The position numbers were made by a program, and so were the translations under genes. The notes under the pieces were generated by a model. That model was given only the letters and a program-made list of their open reading frames with translations. It ran no database searches and had not been told where the DNA came from. DNA of 5,416 nt from a bacterium (lineage in GTDB: Bacteria > UBP14 > UBA6098): the NCBI GenBank assembly GCA_030642425.1, contig DAOWNU010000164.1, forward strand, positions 1 to 5,416, given 5' to 3'. The first letter of the stretch is position 1. The number at the start of each line of letters is the position of its first letter. Positions 1 through 5,399 of this stretch are shown piece after piece.

Positions 1-103
1 CGTTGCCGAGCGGCCGCGCGCCCATCTGATCGACCTGAGCTATAGTTATCGTGCCGAGAAGGGCTGCCAATATCGCAAATACAATAATATTATTGATTCT
101 CAT
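1..103 (-). CDS. Exported protein, N-terminal fragment (possible PorV/UPF0164-like outer-membrane barrel)
   Basis: Only the first 34 codons are in the window; the gene continues past the left edge. The start is the ATG at 103-101, preceded on the minus strand by AGGGGG (111-116) with 7 nt spacing. The peptide starts MRINN and has a hydrophobic stretch at residues 6-21. A TIA|Q signal peptidase I site lies after residue 22, so the product should be exported. The mature part reads QVDQMGARPLGN. A GARPLGxGGAF-like stretch just after the signal peptide is typical, as I remember the families, of PorV/UPF0164 and FadL-like outer-membrane beta-barrels of FCB and candidate-phylum bacteria. The next codon begins with G, which allows Gly. 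This function is inferred from about seven residues. The gene follows the 839-residue secreted-protein gene by 11 nt and is probably co-transcribed with it. That an exported protein starts here is fairly sure; the barrel assignment is tentative. Confidence 0.72.
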   Translation of the reverse strand, partial: MRINNIIVFAILAALLGTITIAQVDQMGARPLGN

Positions 104-110
104 TATATAT

Positions 111-116
111 CCCCCT
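111..116 (-). promoter_or_regulatory. Ribosome binding site of the partial left-edge gene
   Basis: On the minus strand AGGGGG lies 7 nt before the ATG at 103. It overlaps the TAG stop codon (117-115) of the upstream secreted-protein gene. It fixes the start of the fragmentary gene and suggests translational coupling between the two. Confidence 0.6.
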
Positions 117-2634
117 ATCGAGCAATGTTAATGGTTCCATTACACACTGTCTCGTCATCCACCCTGATAATATAAATATATGTCCCCTGTGGAGCGAATT
201 CTCCGCCCTGATCCTTACCGTCCCATCGCCATTCGCTCGCAACCGGTTCGGTCATCTCCGTTACGAGATTGTTCCTCAAGTCATATATGAAGATATGAAC
301 GTCGATGCCCGCCTTTCTCATATTGGGGAATTGGAAGGTCACGTCGTCATTCTTCCCAAGGCTGACTCCCGGTGTTATCGGGTTCGGGCCGCGCTGGCAT
401 GGAGTTTCGGCAATCTGGAAGAAGAAGAGCGTATCCAGCAAATTCCCCTGGCAACTCGATGTTGCCGGGGGTAAATCTCGCACGAGCAGTCGCACGGTAA
501 CAATCTCCCCATCGACAAAGGACACGCCCGATGCGCCCGATGAGAAACTGAAGTTCGGAGCCGCCCACGAAACAAATGCATCGGAGCCTAAAACGCGGGT
601 TGTGTCGGCGTTGTTGTTGTTGATAATCTGAACTTCGATGTTATTGTAATCTATGGGCAGCATGTTATCGACGATGTCCATCGCTATCGGGAATATTGTG
701 GCGGAAACCAGAGGTGGACTTGTCGGGGTCTCGTTGCTCATAACGGGTGGTTCGAGATCGACGTAGAAATGCCAAACAGCCGTATCGGAAGACGCGCCCA
801 GCGTATCATAGACGGCGGCAAGCATAATCGTTACTTCGCCGGTGGTATATGTGTATAGACCGCTCGGTCTGAAATATATTGTATCGCGCACGAACTCGAG
901 TTCGTCGTCGTCCACCGTGAAGCTGTCGGTGTTTATCCAGAGGACGATACTCGCCTCGTCTATCCCGCTGCCGCTCGACAGGTCGATGTGGATTTCTTCG
1001 TCCTCACAGGTTGTCGTGTCGCCGTTGCCGGGTGTAACAAGCACGGGTATCGGGGGCACGGACGTTACGAAACTCCATAAATGCGGCTGGATAAGGTTTG
1101 GCGCGCATGTGTCCACCATATCGTTACAACTCACCTGAACATCGACCGTATAACCCGTTGGGAAACTCACACCGGCCGCGGACAGATCGAAGCTGAAATC
1201 GCCGCTTACCGGATCGTAGTTTAAGCCGGGTGTGCCGGAACCGTAAGAGAAACCGTCAACTTCGATCTCCACCGAAGTTGGATCGACTCCGGATTCGGCA
1301 TCCAGAATATTGCAGCAAAGGGTCGGCGAAAGGCTTGGGGCAAGCACGCCGTTGGGCGCCATTGCGGTAATTGCCGGCCCCTGAGAGTCCACTTTAAAGC
1401 TCCATGAAACCGATGTCGCCATGGCATTGCCCTCATAATCCGAAACCGGATAGAGCGTTACATCTACAGTGCTGTTATTCGTGAAATTCGCCGGCGGAAC
1501 GAATATTAGAAGATTATCGCCCGGAATCCACGTGAGTTCGGGATCGGAAGGCGAGAACAACGTGCCGTCGACTTCGAGCTGGATTGTCGATTCGTTGATG
1601 CTCTCGTCGTCTTCGAGACGAAGCACGACATCCGTCCCCGCGCAGGAAGTCCAGACATTGTTGCCGGGCGCGAGCGGTGTCGCAATTGGCGGCGTGAAAT
1701 CCGGCAGCCCGATGCCGTAATAAGTCCCATAAATCACGCTGTCGCCCGGGGCGAGGTCGTCTTCCCACCATAACATCACGGCGCTATCAGTATAGGAAGA
1801 ACTGTCAGTATAATAATACCACGGTTCGTAAGAACGGAATACTCCCCAGTTCCCAACCGCGAAACGGTCGGGGGTTGTCGCGTTGGGCGCGAGCAGGCCC
1901 GGCGAAAGGTAGCCCGTGGCTTTCAGGCTCATCGGATCGGGAGAGCCGTCGGCAAAAGAATCCTTATAGGCCGAATAAGTTGCCGGGATATTGGGGGCGG
2001 TGAATACGTCGTCGGTGCCGGAATACCCGAATATTGTCGCCAGCCTCGCACGGTCGTTATCGTCGACCATCGTGTCCATCTGAAGACGAACGCCGATATG
2101 ATGAGATACCGCGTCCAGATTTGCGACCCTGTATTGGATATACACGCTTCCCGAAATTTTACCGTCGTCCCTTTCGAGATACACCGGCATCACCTTCTGG
2201 ATAATGCGGATATTATCGACCACCCATCCGCCCTCGACATAGGTGCTTCCACCGGTCGCGGGATAGCTCGTGAACGGTATCGTGCTCGAGGCGACATCCA
2301 TAATCGACGTTGCGAAGGATGTGAAATCATCATTCACATATTCTGCGTTGACGGTGTCGTCGATGTTCAAGACGGTGTTGGACGTTGACGGTGAGCTGGG
2401 AAACATAAAGATGAGTGTAGTCGAATCGGGCATTGTGCCGATATTGAACTGCCCGGTCTCCGTATCGACGTTGACTCCGATAGAATCGTTGTGCCACAGG
2501 TTGTGTAATCTTGTCGCTCCGCCTCCGGGACCTATCATAGCCGCTTTTCTCGCGGCGTAGTCGTCCGGGGATGCGAGAGCTATCAAAACCGGTAGGCACA
2601 AAACACACAGGAGACATGCTCCCTTTCGTATCAT
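115..2634 (-). CDS. Large secreted protein with Ig-like repeats and FlgD-like C-terminal domain
   Basis: This 839-residue protein is exported: residues 1-21 form a signal peptide (basic MIRKG, hydrophobic core, ALA|S site). Residues 36-312 are a beta-rich module with two recognisable stretches. HHIGVRLQMDTMVDDND (178-194) and DSAVMLWWEDDLAPGDS (283-299, followed by a YYGIGLP motif) resemble an unnamed module I have seen in secreted proteins of several phyla. Residues 313-745 hold about four Ig-like repeats of roughly 100 residues. Typical marks are a Pro-rich opening, a D-x-ESGID-x-x-SI strand motif, and a W/F-x-F ending (WSFKVD near 411, WSFVTS near 520, WHFYVD near 621, FFFQIA near 737). 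Residues 750-839 look like a FlgD Ig-like or type IX secretion-type C-terminal domain (IYDLRNN at 783; WDGKDQGGEFAPQGTYIYII at 804-823). The mature chain has nine cysteines. The start is supported by AAAGGAGA 5 nt upstream. The likely role is a cell-surface or extracellular structural or adhesive protein. No catalytic motif is visible and the substrate is unknown. Confidence 0.9.
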   Translation of the reverse strand: MIRKGACLLCVLCLPVLIALASPDDYAARKAAMIGPGGGATRLHNLWHNDSIGVNVDTETGQFNIGTMPDSTTLIFMFPSSPSTSNTVLNIDDTVNAEYVNDDFTSFATSIMDVASSTIPFTSYPATGGSTYVEGGWVVDNIRIIQKVMPVYLERDDGKISGSVYIQYRVANLDAVSHHIGVRLQMDTMVDDNDRARLATIFGYSGTDDVFTAPNIPATYSAYKDSFADGSPDPMSLKATGYLSPGLLAPNATTPDRFAVGNWGVFRSYEPWYYYTDSSSYTDSAVMLWWEDDLAPGDSVIYGTYYGIGLPDFTPPIATPLAPGNNVWTSCAGTDVVLRLEDDESINESTIQLEVDGTLFSPSDPELTWIPGDNLLIFVPPANFTNNSTVDVTLYPVSDYEGNAMATSVSWSFKVDSQGPAITAMAPNGVLAPSLSPTLCCNILDAESGVDPTSVEIEVDGFSYGSGTPGLNYDPVSGDFSFDLSAAGVSFPTGYTVDVQVSCNDMVDTCAPNLIQPHLWSFVTSVPPIPVLVTPGNGDTTTCEDEEIHIDLSSGSGIDEASIVLWINTDSFTVDDDELEFVRDTIYFRPSGLYTYTTGEVTIMLAAVYDTLGASSDTAVWHFYVDLEPPVMSNETPTSPPLVSATIFPIAMDIVDNMLPIDYNNIEVQIINNNNADTTRVLGSDAFVSWAAPNFSFSSGASGVSFVDGEIVTVRLLVRDLPPATSSCQGNLLDTLFFFQIAETPCQRGPNPITPGVSLGKNDDVTFQFPNMRKAGIDVHIFIYDLRNNLVTEMTEPVASEWRWDGKDQGGEFAPQGTYIYIIRVDDETVCNGTINIAR

Positions 2635-2638
2635 GTTA

Positions 2639-2646
2639 TCTCCTTT
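2639..2646 (-). promoter_or_regulatory. Ribosome binding site of the 839-residue secreted protein
   Basis: The minus strand reads AAAGGAGA, with its GGAG core 5 nt before the ATG at 2634. This strong Shine-Dalgarno sequence favours this start over the internal Met33, which would remove the signal peptide. Confidence 0.75.
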
Positions 2647-2710
2647 GCCCTTCTTTAAAATGTTAGTTTTTTTTCTCGTATAGTTACGTGAAGTGTTGAA
2701 ATTTCATATC

Positions 2711-2736
2711 GATTGCCGTGCATATTATCGGCAATT
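2711..2736. repeat. Inverted repeat (7-bp arms, 10-nt spacer) in the secreted-protein leader
   Basis: ATTGCCG (2712-2718) and CGGCAAT (2729-2735) are perfect inverted arms around a 10-nt AT-rich centre. A G-T pair can extend the stem by one step. The element lies between the candidate promoter (2750-2778) and the ATG at 2634, so it could be an RNA hairpin in the leader or a DNA operator just downstream of the transcription start. No T-run follows on the minus strand, so it does not look like a terminator. Confidence 0.45.
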
Positions 2737-2749
2737 ACTTTAATAAGTG

Positions 2750-2778
2750 AAAATATAGGCACAATAAAGAAAAGTCAA
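2750..2778 (-). promoter_or_regulatory. Candidate sigma70-type promoter for the secreted-protein unit
   Basis: On the minus strand a TTGACT -35 box (2778-2773) is followed by TATTTT (2755-2750, spacing 17) or the overlapping TATATT (2757-2752, spacing 15). It lies after the satP terminator and before the secreted-protein start, where a promoter is expected. It implies a leader of about 110 nt that contains the 2711-2736 dyad. The match is by eye only. Confidence 0.4.
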
Positions 2779-2829
2779 GGAGAAATTCACAGATAAATTG
2801 CGAGTTTTTAACAATATTTTTCGATCAAT

Positions 2830-2856
2830 AAAAAAAGCCGGACAAAAGCCCGGCTT
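2830..2856 (-). terminator. Intrinsic terminator of satP
   Basis: On the minus strand AAGCCGG (2856-2850) and CCGGCTT (2841-2835) form a 7-bp GC-rich stem with an 8-nt loop. A run of T residues follows at once (the A-run on the plus strand at 2831-2836). It lies about 65 nt after the satP stop codon and separates that gene from the secreted-protein unit downstream. The arrangement is a standard Rho-independent terminator. Confidence 0.85.
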
Positions 2857-2886
2857 ATGATAGAAACGGCAATGGTTTCAGCCTAT

Positions 2887-2908
2887 TCGTGTCCCTCGGG
2901 AATCACGA
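2887..2908. repeat. Stem-loop in the satP 3' untranslated region
   Basis: TCGTG (2887-2891) pairs with CACGA (2904-2908). Inside it TCC pairs with GGA around a four-base CTCG loop, leaving a small AT bulge on one side. On the plus strand a T5 run follows directly, so this could act as a terminator for rightward transcription. On the minus strand it is a second hairpin ahead of the main satP terminator. The stem is visible in the sequence; the role is not established. Confidence 0.4.
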
Positions 2909-2919
2909 TTTTTCCAAAT

Positions 2920-3492
2920 CTAAGTTTTTTTTATCACCCCTATTGGCAATACTATTTTGCCACGGCTCTCGTTAATAACCTCCGCCATCGCGAGATAAAT
3001 TGCCGAGAATCCGCAGAAAATGCCCTCGATACCGGCTATCGTGCCGATTATCTTGCTTCCGGTCCAGTCGCGTATCGCCAGAAGCCAGAAAAGGATGAAG
3101 AGCGTGAAGAATACGATTTGAAGTGCGCGGTTTTTGCCCCATGTTGCGATCCACATGCAAAAAGTGAACAGCCCCCACATAAACAGATACAATCCGACAA
3201 AGGCGGTGGGCTCGAGTTTGAAGCCCCATGCCTTGTTTGGTATTACCAGAAGGGCAACGAGTGTCAGCCAGAAAAAGCCGAAACTCGTGAACGCGGTCGT
3301 GCCGAATGTATTGCCCTTCTTGAATTCCAGTATTCCCGCGATTATCTGGGCAATTCCGCCGTAGAAAATGCCCATCGCGAGAATTGTCGATCCGAGCGGA
3401 AAAAGACCGGCATTGTGAACGTTCAGAAGCACTGTTGTCATACCGAAACCCATAAGCCCCAGAGGAGCGGGATTCGCCAGTTTGTTGTCCAT
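2920..3492 (-). CDS. satP: Acetate/succinate transporter, SatP (GPR1/FUN34/YaaH) family
   Basis: This 190-residue inner-membrane protein is a typical-length SatP/YaaH protein; characterised members carry acetate and succinate, coupled to protons or through a channel-like pore. It opens with the family signature NPAPLGLMGFGMTT (residues 7-20). It also has the conserved GGIAQIIAGILEFKKGNTFG block (residues 45-64), continuing to TAFTSFGFFW. Six hydrophobic segments fall near residues 10-26, 35-55, 66-84, 96-117, 123-141 and 146-168. The start chosen is the ATG at 3492, which has AAGGAG 4 nt upstream and places the signature at the N-terminus. An in-frame ATG at 3567 would add 25 basic residues with no good ribosome site. 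The gene stands alone, with its own candidate promoter and a strong terminator. It is divergent from the wbpB-wbpD pair, and nothing ties it functionally to the glycan genes. Family assignment is firm; the exact substrate is inferred. Confidence 0.93.
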   Translation of the reverse strand: MDNKLANPAPLGLMGFGMTTVLLNVHNAGLFPLGSTILAMGIFYGGIAQIIAGILEFKKGNTFGTTAFTSFGFFWLTLVALLVIPNKAWGFKLEPTAFVGLYLFMWGLFTFCMWIATWGKNRALQIVFFTLFILFWLLAIRDWTGSKIIGTIAGIEGIFCGFSAIYLAMAEVINESRGKIVLPIGVIKKT

Positions 3493-3494
3493 TG

Positions 3495-3502
3495 TTCTCC
3501 TT
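3495..3502 (-). promoter_or_regulatory. Ribosome binding site of satP
   Basis: The minus strand reads AAGGAGAA after a run of A residues, with the GGAG core 4 nt before the ATG at 3492. It decides between this start and the longer in-frame ATG at 3567. Confidence 0.7.
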
Positions 3503-3555
3503 TTTTTTATGAAGCGATTTTTTCTGTTACCGATACTTCTCGAAAATATTTTGCA

Positions 3556-3583
3556 AATATAAACCAAGTATTAAAAGGCGCAA
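3556..3583 (-). promoter_or_regulatory. Candidate promoter of satP
   Basis: On the minus strand TTGCGC (3583-3578) and TATATT (3561-3556) are separated by 16 nt. They lie about 65-90 bases ahead of the satP start. The -35 box matches the consensus at four of six positions and the -10 at five. Chance matches are likely in AT-rich DNA, so the support is modest. Confidence 0.35.
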
Positions 3584-3624
3584 TAGAAAAATATAAAAAT
3601 CGAGTTTTTCGATGAATTGAGTTT

Positions 3625-3630
3625 TATAAT
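3625..3630 (+). promoter_or_regulatory. Perfect TATAAT -10 box in the divergent region
   Basis: The plus strand carries an exact TATAAT here. The bases 16-18 nt upstream (around 3601-3608) do not form a good -35 box but lie in the small dyad at 3599-3613, so an activator could replace it. Transcription from here would run through the 3664-3680 palindrome before wbpB. Confidence 0.3.
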
Positions 3631-3663
3631 GTTATGTTATCCTATTAAGCTCGAAGAAAGCGT

Positions 3664-3680
3664 AAGTGGTTTAACCACTT
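3664..3680. repeat. 17-bp near-perfect palindrome, operator candidate
   Basis: AAGTGGTT (3664-3671) and AACCACTT (3673-3680) are exact inverse complements around a single central T. A one-base centre is too tight for an RNA hairpin without opening inner pairs, and no T-run follows at once on either strand. This favours a dimeric DNA-binding-protein site over a terminator. It lies between the satP start and wbpB, so it could serve either gene. The binding protein is unknown. Confidence 0.5.
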
Positions 3681-3736
3681 CTTGCGGAAGCTTTTTAAGA
3701 GGGGTTTGTGAAACTGTAAAACAATGTTCACTTTTT

Positions 3737-3765
3737 TTGTTGTTGCGCGGATTAAAACATATATA
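3737..3765 (+). promoter_or_regulatory. Weak candidate promoter for wbpB-wbpD
   Basis: TTGTTG (3737-3742) and TATATA (3760-3765) are 17 nt apart on the plus strand, about 50 nt before the wbpB start. Each box matches the sigma70 consensus only partly. The position is right, but the region is AT-rich and the call is by eye. Confidence 0.28.
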
Positions 3766-3806
3766 TTTAAAAATTGTTCGATATGCCCGGAATTTAATTC
3801 GACGAT

Positions 3807-3811
3807 AGGAG
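3807..3811 (+). promoter_or_regulatory. Ribosome binding site of wbpB
   Basis: AGGAG lies 5 nt before the ATG at 3817. It supports this start over the longer in-frame ATG at 3724, whose extra 31 residues precede the conserved beginning of the family. Confidence 0.75.
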
Positions 3812-3816
3812 AACAA

Positions 3817-4767
3817 ATGGCCAATTTCGCAATTACCGGTGTGGCGGGATATATTTCGCCGAGACATTTGAAGGCGATATCCGCGACCGGCAACAAAATT
3901 ATCGCCGCGATGGACCCTCACGATGCCGTGGGTATTCTGGATACTTACGCCCCCGAAGCGCGTTTTTTCCCCGAGCCGGAACGTTTCGACAGGCATGTGG
4001 AAAAACTCCGCCGAAAGGGCGAGAAAGACCGCGTTCATTGGTTCACAATCTGCTCGCCGAACTATCTTCACGACGCCCATATCCGCATGGCCTTTCGTGT
4101 CGGCGCGAACGCTATCTGCGAAAAGCCGCTTGTCCTGAATCCGTGGAATCTGGACGCCCTCGCCGAACTCGAAGAGGAAACCGGACAGCGCGTTTTCTCC
4201 GTGCTGCAGCTTCGTCTTCACCCGGCAATAATCGCCCTCAAGGAAAGGATAGACAAAGAACTTTCCAAAGGGAAATACGAGATAAACCTTACCTATATCA
4301 CGCCGCGCGGCCCGTGGTATCTGAGTTCCTGGAAAGGTAACCTCGAACGCTCCGGCGGCCTGACAACCAATATCGGGATTCATTTTTTCGACATGCTGAT
4401 CTGGATTTTCGGCCCGGTGGAGGGTATGGAACTTCACCTCTCCGAGCCGACGAGAACTTCGGGATATCTCGAGCTGGAAAGGGCGAAGGTGAAATGGTTC
4501 CTTTCGATAGACCGGCGGGATTCCCCGAATTTCACCGGCGCCGATTCGTTATGCACGCACCGGAGCATTATTATAAACGGCGAGGAACTGGATTTCACGA
4601 GCGGTTTCACCGACCTTCACACCGCGCTCTACGAGAAAACGCTCGCCGGTGAAGGCTTTGGAATCGAGGACTCCCGCCCCTCGATACGGCTTATCCACGA
4701 CATCCGAACCGCAAAAACTATCGGGATAACGGGCAACTCACACGAATATGTTAGGAGGATGAAGTAA
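3817..4767 (+). CDS. wbpB: UDP-N-acetylglucosaminuronate 3-dehydrogenase (WbpB/WlbA)
   Basis: This 316-residue cytoplasmic Gfo/Idh/MocA-type oxidoreductase should oxidise C3 of UDP-GlcNAcA with NAD+, giving the 3-keto sugar that an aminotransferase (WbpE/WlbC) then converts. Characterised members regenerate NAD+ with 2-oxoglutarate. The N-terminus (MANFAITGVAGYISPRHL) is the family's Rossmann start with the GxxGYIxPRH motif. ICSPNYLH (78-85) and CEKPL (101-105) carry the conserved dinucleotide-domain features; K103 is the expected active-site lysine and H189 in NIGIHFFDML the partner histidine (I equate them with Lys101 and His185 of WlbA from memory). LTYITPRGPWYLSSWKG (158-174) and the GEELDFTSGFTDLH block (255-268) are also strongly WbpB-like. 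Length matches the family. wbpD begins one base after the stop, so the two are surely co-transcribed. The wbpA step (UDP-GlcNAc 6-dehydrogenase) and the aminotransferase are not in the window. Confidence 0.93.
   Translation: MANFAITGVAGYISPRHLKAISATGNKIIAAMDPHDAVGILDTYAPEARFFPEPERFDRHVEKLRRKGEKDRVHWFTICSPNYLHDAHIRMAFRVGANAICEKPLVLNPWNLDALAELEEETGQRVFSVLQLRLHPAIIALKERIDKELSKGKYEINLTYITPRGPWYLSSWKGNLERSGGLTTNIGIHFFDMLIWIFGPVEGMELHLSEPTRTSGYLELERAKVKWFLSIDRRDSPNFTGADSLCTHRSIIINGEELDFTSGFTDLHTALYEKTLAGEGFGIEDSRPSIRLIHDIRTAKTIGITGNSHEYVRRMK
4753..4758 (+). promoter_or_regulatory. Ribosome binding site of wbpD inside the end of wbpB
   Basis: AGGAGG, a full Shine-Dalgarno core, lies in the last codons of wbpB, 10 nt before the wbpD ATG at 4769. 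It supports translational coupling of the two enzymes and fixes the wbpD start. Confidence 0.8.
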
Positions 4768-4768
4768 C

Positions 4769-5350
4769 ATGTCCGAAAATTTCGTCCACAGTTCATCTTT
4801 TGTCGATGATGGCGCAGAGATCGGCAAAGGCTCGAAAATTTGGCATTTTTCGCATATAATGTCCGGCGCCCGGATAGGCGAAAACTGCGTTCTCGGACAG
4901 AACGTTTTCGTCCAGTCGAACGTCCGAATCGGCGACTTTTGCAAAATCCAGAACAACGTCTCGATATACGAGGGCGTGATTCTCGAAAATTACGTTTTCT
5001 GCGGCCCGTCGATGGTTTTCACCAATGTGAAAGACCCGCGATGTAAATATCCGCAGCAGGGGAGCGAGTTTTATATTAGGACATTGGTCAAAGAGGGCGC
5101 GAGTATCGGCGCGAACGCCACGATTGTCTGCGGAAACACGGTCGGCAAACACTCCTTTATCGGCTCCGGCGCGGTGGTTACGAGGGACGTTCCAGATTTT
5201 GCGCTTATGGTCGGTGTGCCGGCGAAGCGCGTGGGCTGGGCCTGTGAGTGCGGGGAGATTTTCCCACGGTTCGATAGCGAGATAACATGCGCACGCTGCG
5301 GGTTACGCTATCGCAAAGCCGGCGAGAACGAACTTATCCAGATAGGATAA
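4769..5350 (+). CDS. wbpD: UDP-GlcNAc3NA 3-N-acetyltransferase (WbpD/WlbB), left-handed beta-helix
   Basis: This 193-residue cytoplasmic enzyme should transfer acetyl from acetyl-CoA to the 3-amino group of UDP-2-acetamido-3-amino-2,3-dideoxyglucuronate, giving UDP-GlcNAc(3NAc)A. Hexapeptide repeats (I/V-G-x-x-x-x type) run from about residue 6 to 150, as expected for a trimeric left-handed beta-helix. Family marks include KIWHFSHIMSGARIG (23-37), LGQNVFV (42-48), QNNVSIYEGV (61-70), FCGPSMVFTNVKDPR (77-91), GANATIVCGNTVG (114-126) and IGSGAVVTRDVPDFALMVGVPAKRVGW (131-157). N86 of FTNV is probably the active-site Asn discussed for WlbB (from memory). The C-terminal tail has a CxCG (159-162) and a CxxCG (174-178) pair, like a small zinc ribbon. 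One base separates it from wbpB. The product would feed O-antigen or other surface polysaccharide, often after 2-epimerisation by WbpI. Confidence 0.93.
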   Translation: MSENFVHSSSFVDDGAEIGKGSKIWHFSHIMSGARIGENCVLGQNVFVQSNVRIGDFCKIQNNVSIYEGVILENYVFCGPSMVFTNVKDPRCKYPQQGSEFYIRTLVKEGASIGANATIVCGNTVGKHSFIGSGAVVTRDVPDFALMVGVPAKRVGWACECGEIFPRFDSEITCARCGLRYRKAGENELIQIG

Positions 5351-5399
5351 GGAATTATAAAAAATTGAAATTGCTGAAAAACGGTGAATTCGAGTAGGG
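5351..5399 (+). other. Spacer after wbpD without a recognisable gene start
   Basis: These 49 bases are AT-rich and contain no ATG on the plus strand. A TTG at 5365 opens only a ten-codon frame ending at 5397, which I do not accept as a gene. If the aminotransferase gene of this pathway follows, its start lies beyond the right edge. Confidence 0.5.

Larger units (their letters stand above)
3493..3816. other. Divergent intergenic region between satP and wbpB
   Basis: These 324 AT-rich bases separate the two opposite-facing start codons and contain no open frame that looks like a gene. A plus-strand frame of 63 codons at 3617-3808 has no family resemblance and no ribosome site that I can see. 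The region holds a candidate leftward promoter (3556-3583), a perfect TATAAT on the plus strand (3625-3630) with a poor -35, a second weak rightward promoter (3737-3765), a small dyad ATCGA-GTTTT-TCGAT (3599-3613) and a 17-bp palindrome (3664-3680). It is best read as a shared control region. Confidence 0.7.

Noticed and set aside
610..621. Four GTT repeats, coding for four Asn in the secreted protein
   Set aside because: Four units are too few to suggest phase variation, and a change in number would keep the frame.
3493..3567. N-terminal extension of satP from an in-frame ATG at 3567
   Set aside because: The extension overlaps the likely promoter region and lacks a good ribosome site; the ATG at 3492 has one and starts the NPAPLGL signature at residue 7.
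2857..3615. Plus-strand open frame of 252 codons across satP
   Set aside because: It lies antisense to a clear six-helix SatP protein, has no family resemblance, is highly charged and Cys/His-rich in the way of shadow frames, and has no ribosome site.
3617..3808. 63-codon plus-strand frame in the divergent region
   Set aside because: It shows no ribosome site or recognisable motif, and overlaps the palindrome and candidate promoters; treated as non-coding.
3724..3816. N-terminal extension of wbpB from an upstream in-frame ATG
   Set aside because: The extra 31 residues do not resemble the family, while the ATG at 3817 has AGGAG 5 nt upstream and gives the expected MxNFAxxGxAGYI beginning.
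3637..4437. Minus-strand open frame of 266 codons overlapping wbpB
   Set aside because: It is the antisense shadow of a strongly recognised WbpB and shows no domain of its own.
4793..5152. Minus-strand open frame of 119 codons inside wbpD
   Set aside because: It is antisense to the hexapeptide repeats of WbpD; the repeat periodicity explains its openness.
5365..5397. Ten-codon TTG-initiated frame after wbpD, with AAGGAA 10 nt upstream
   Set aside because: It is too short, has a weak start codon and no match to leader peptides; chance is the simpler reading.
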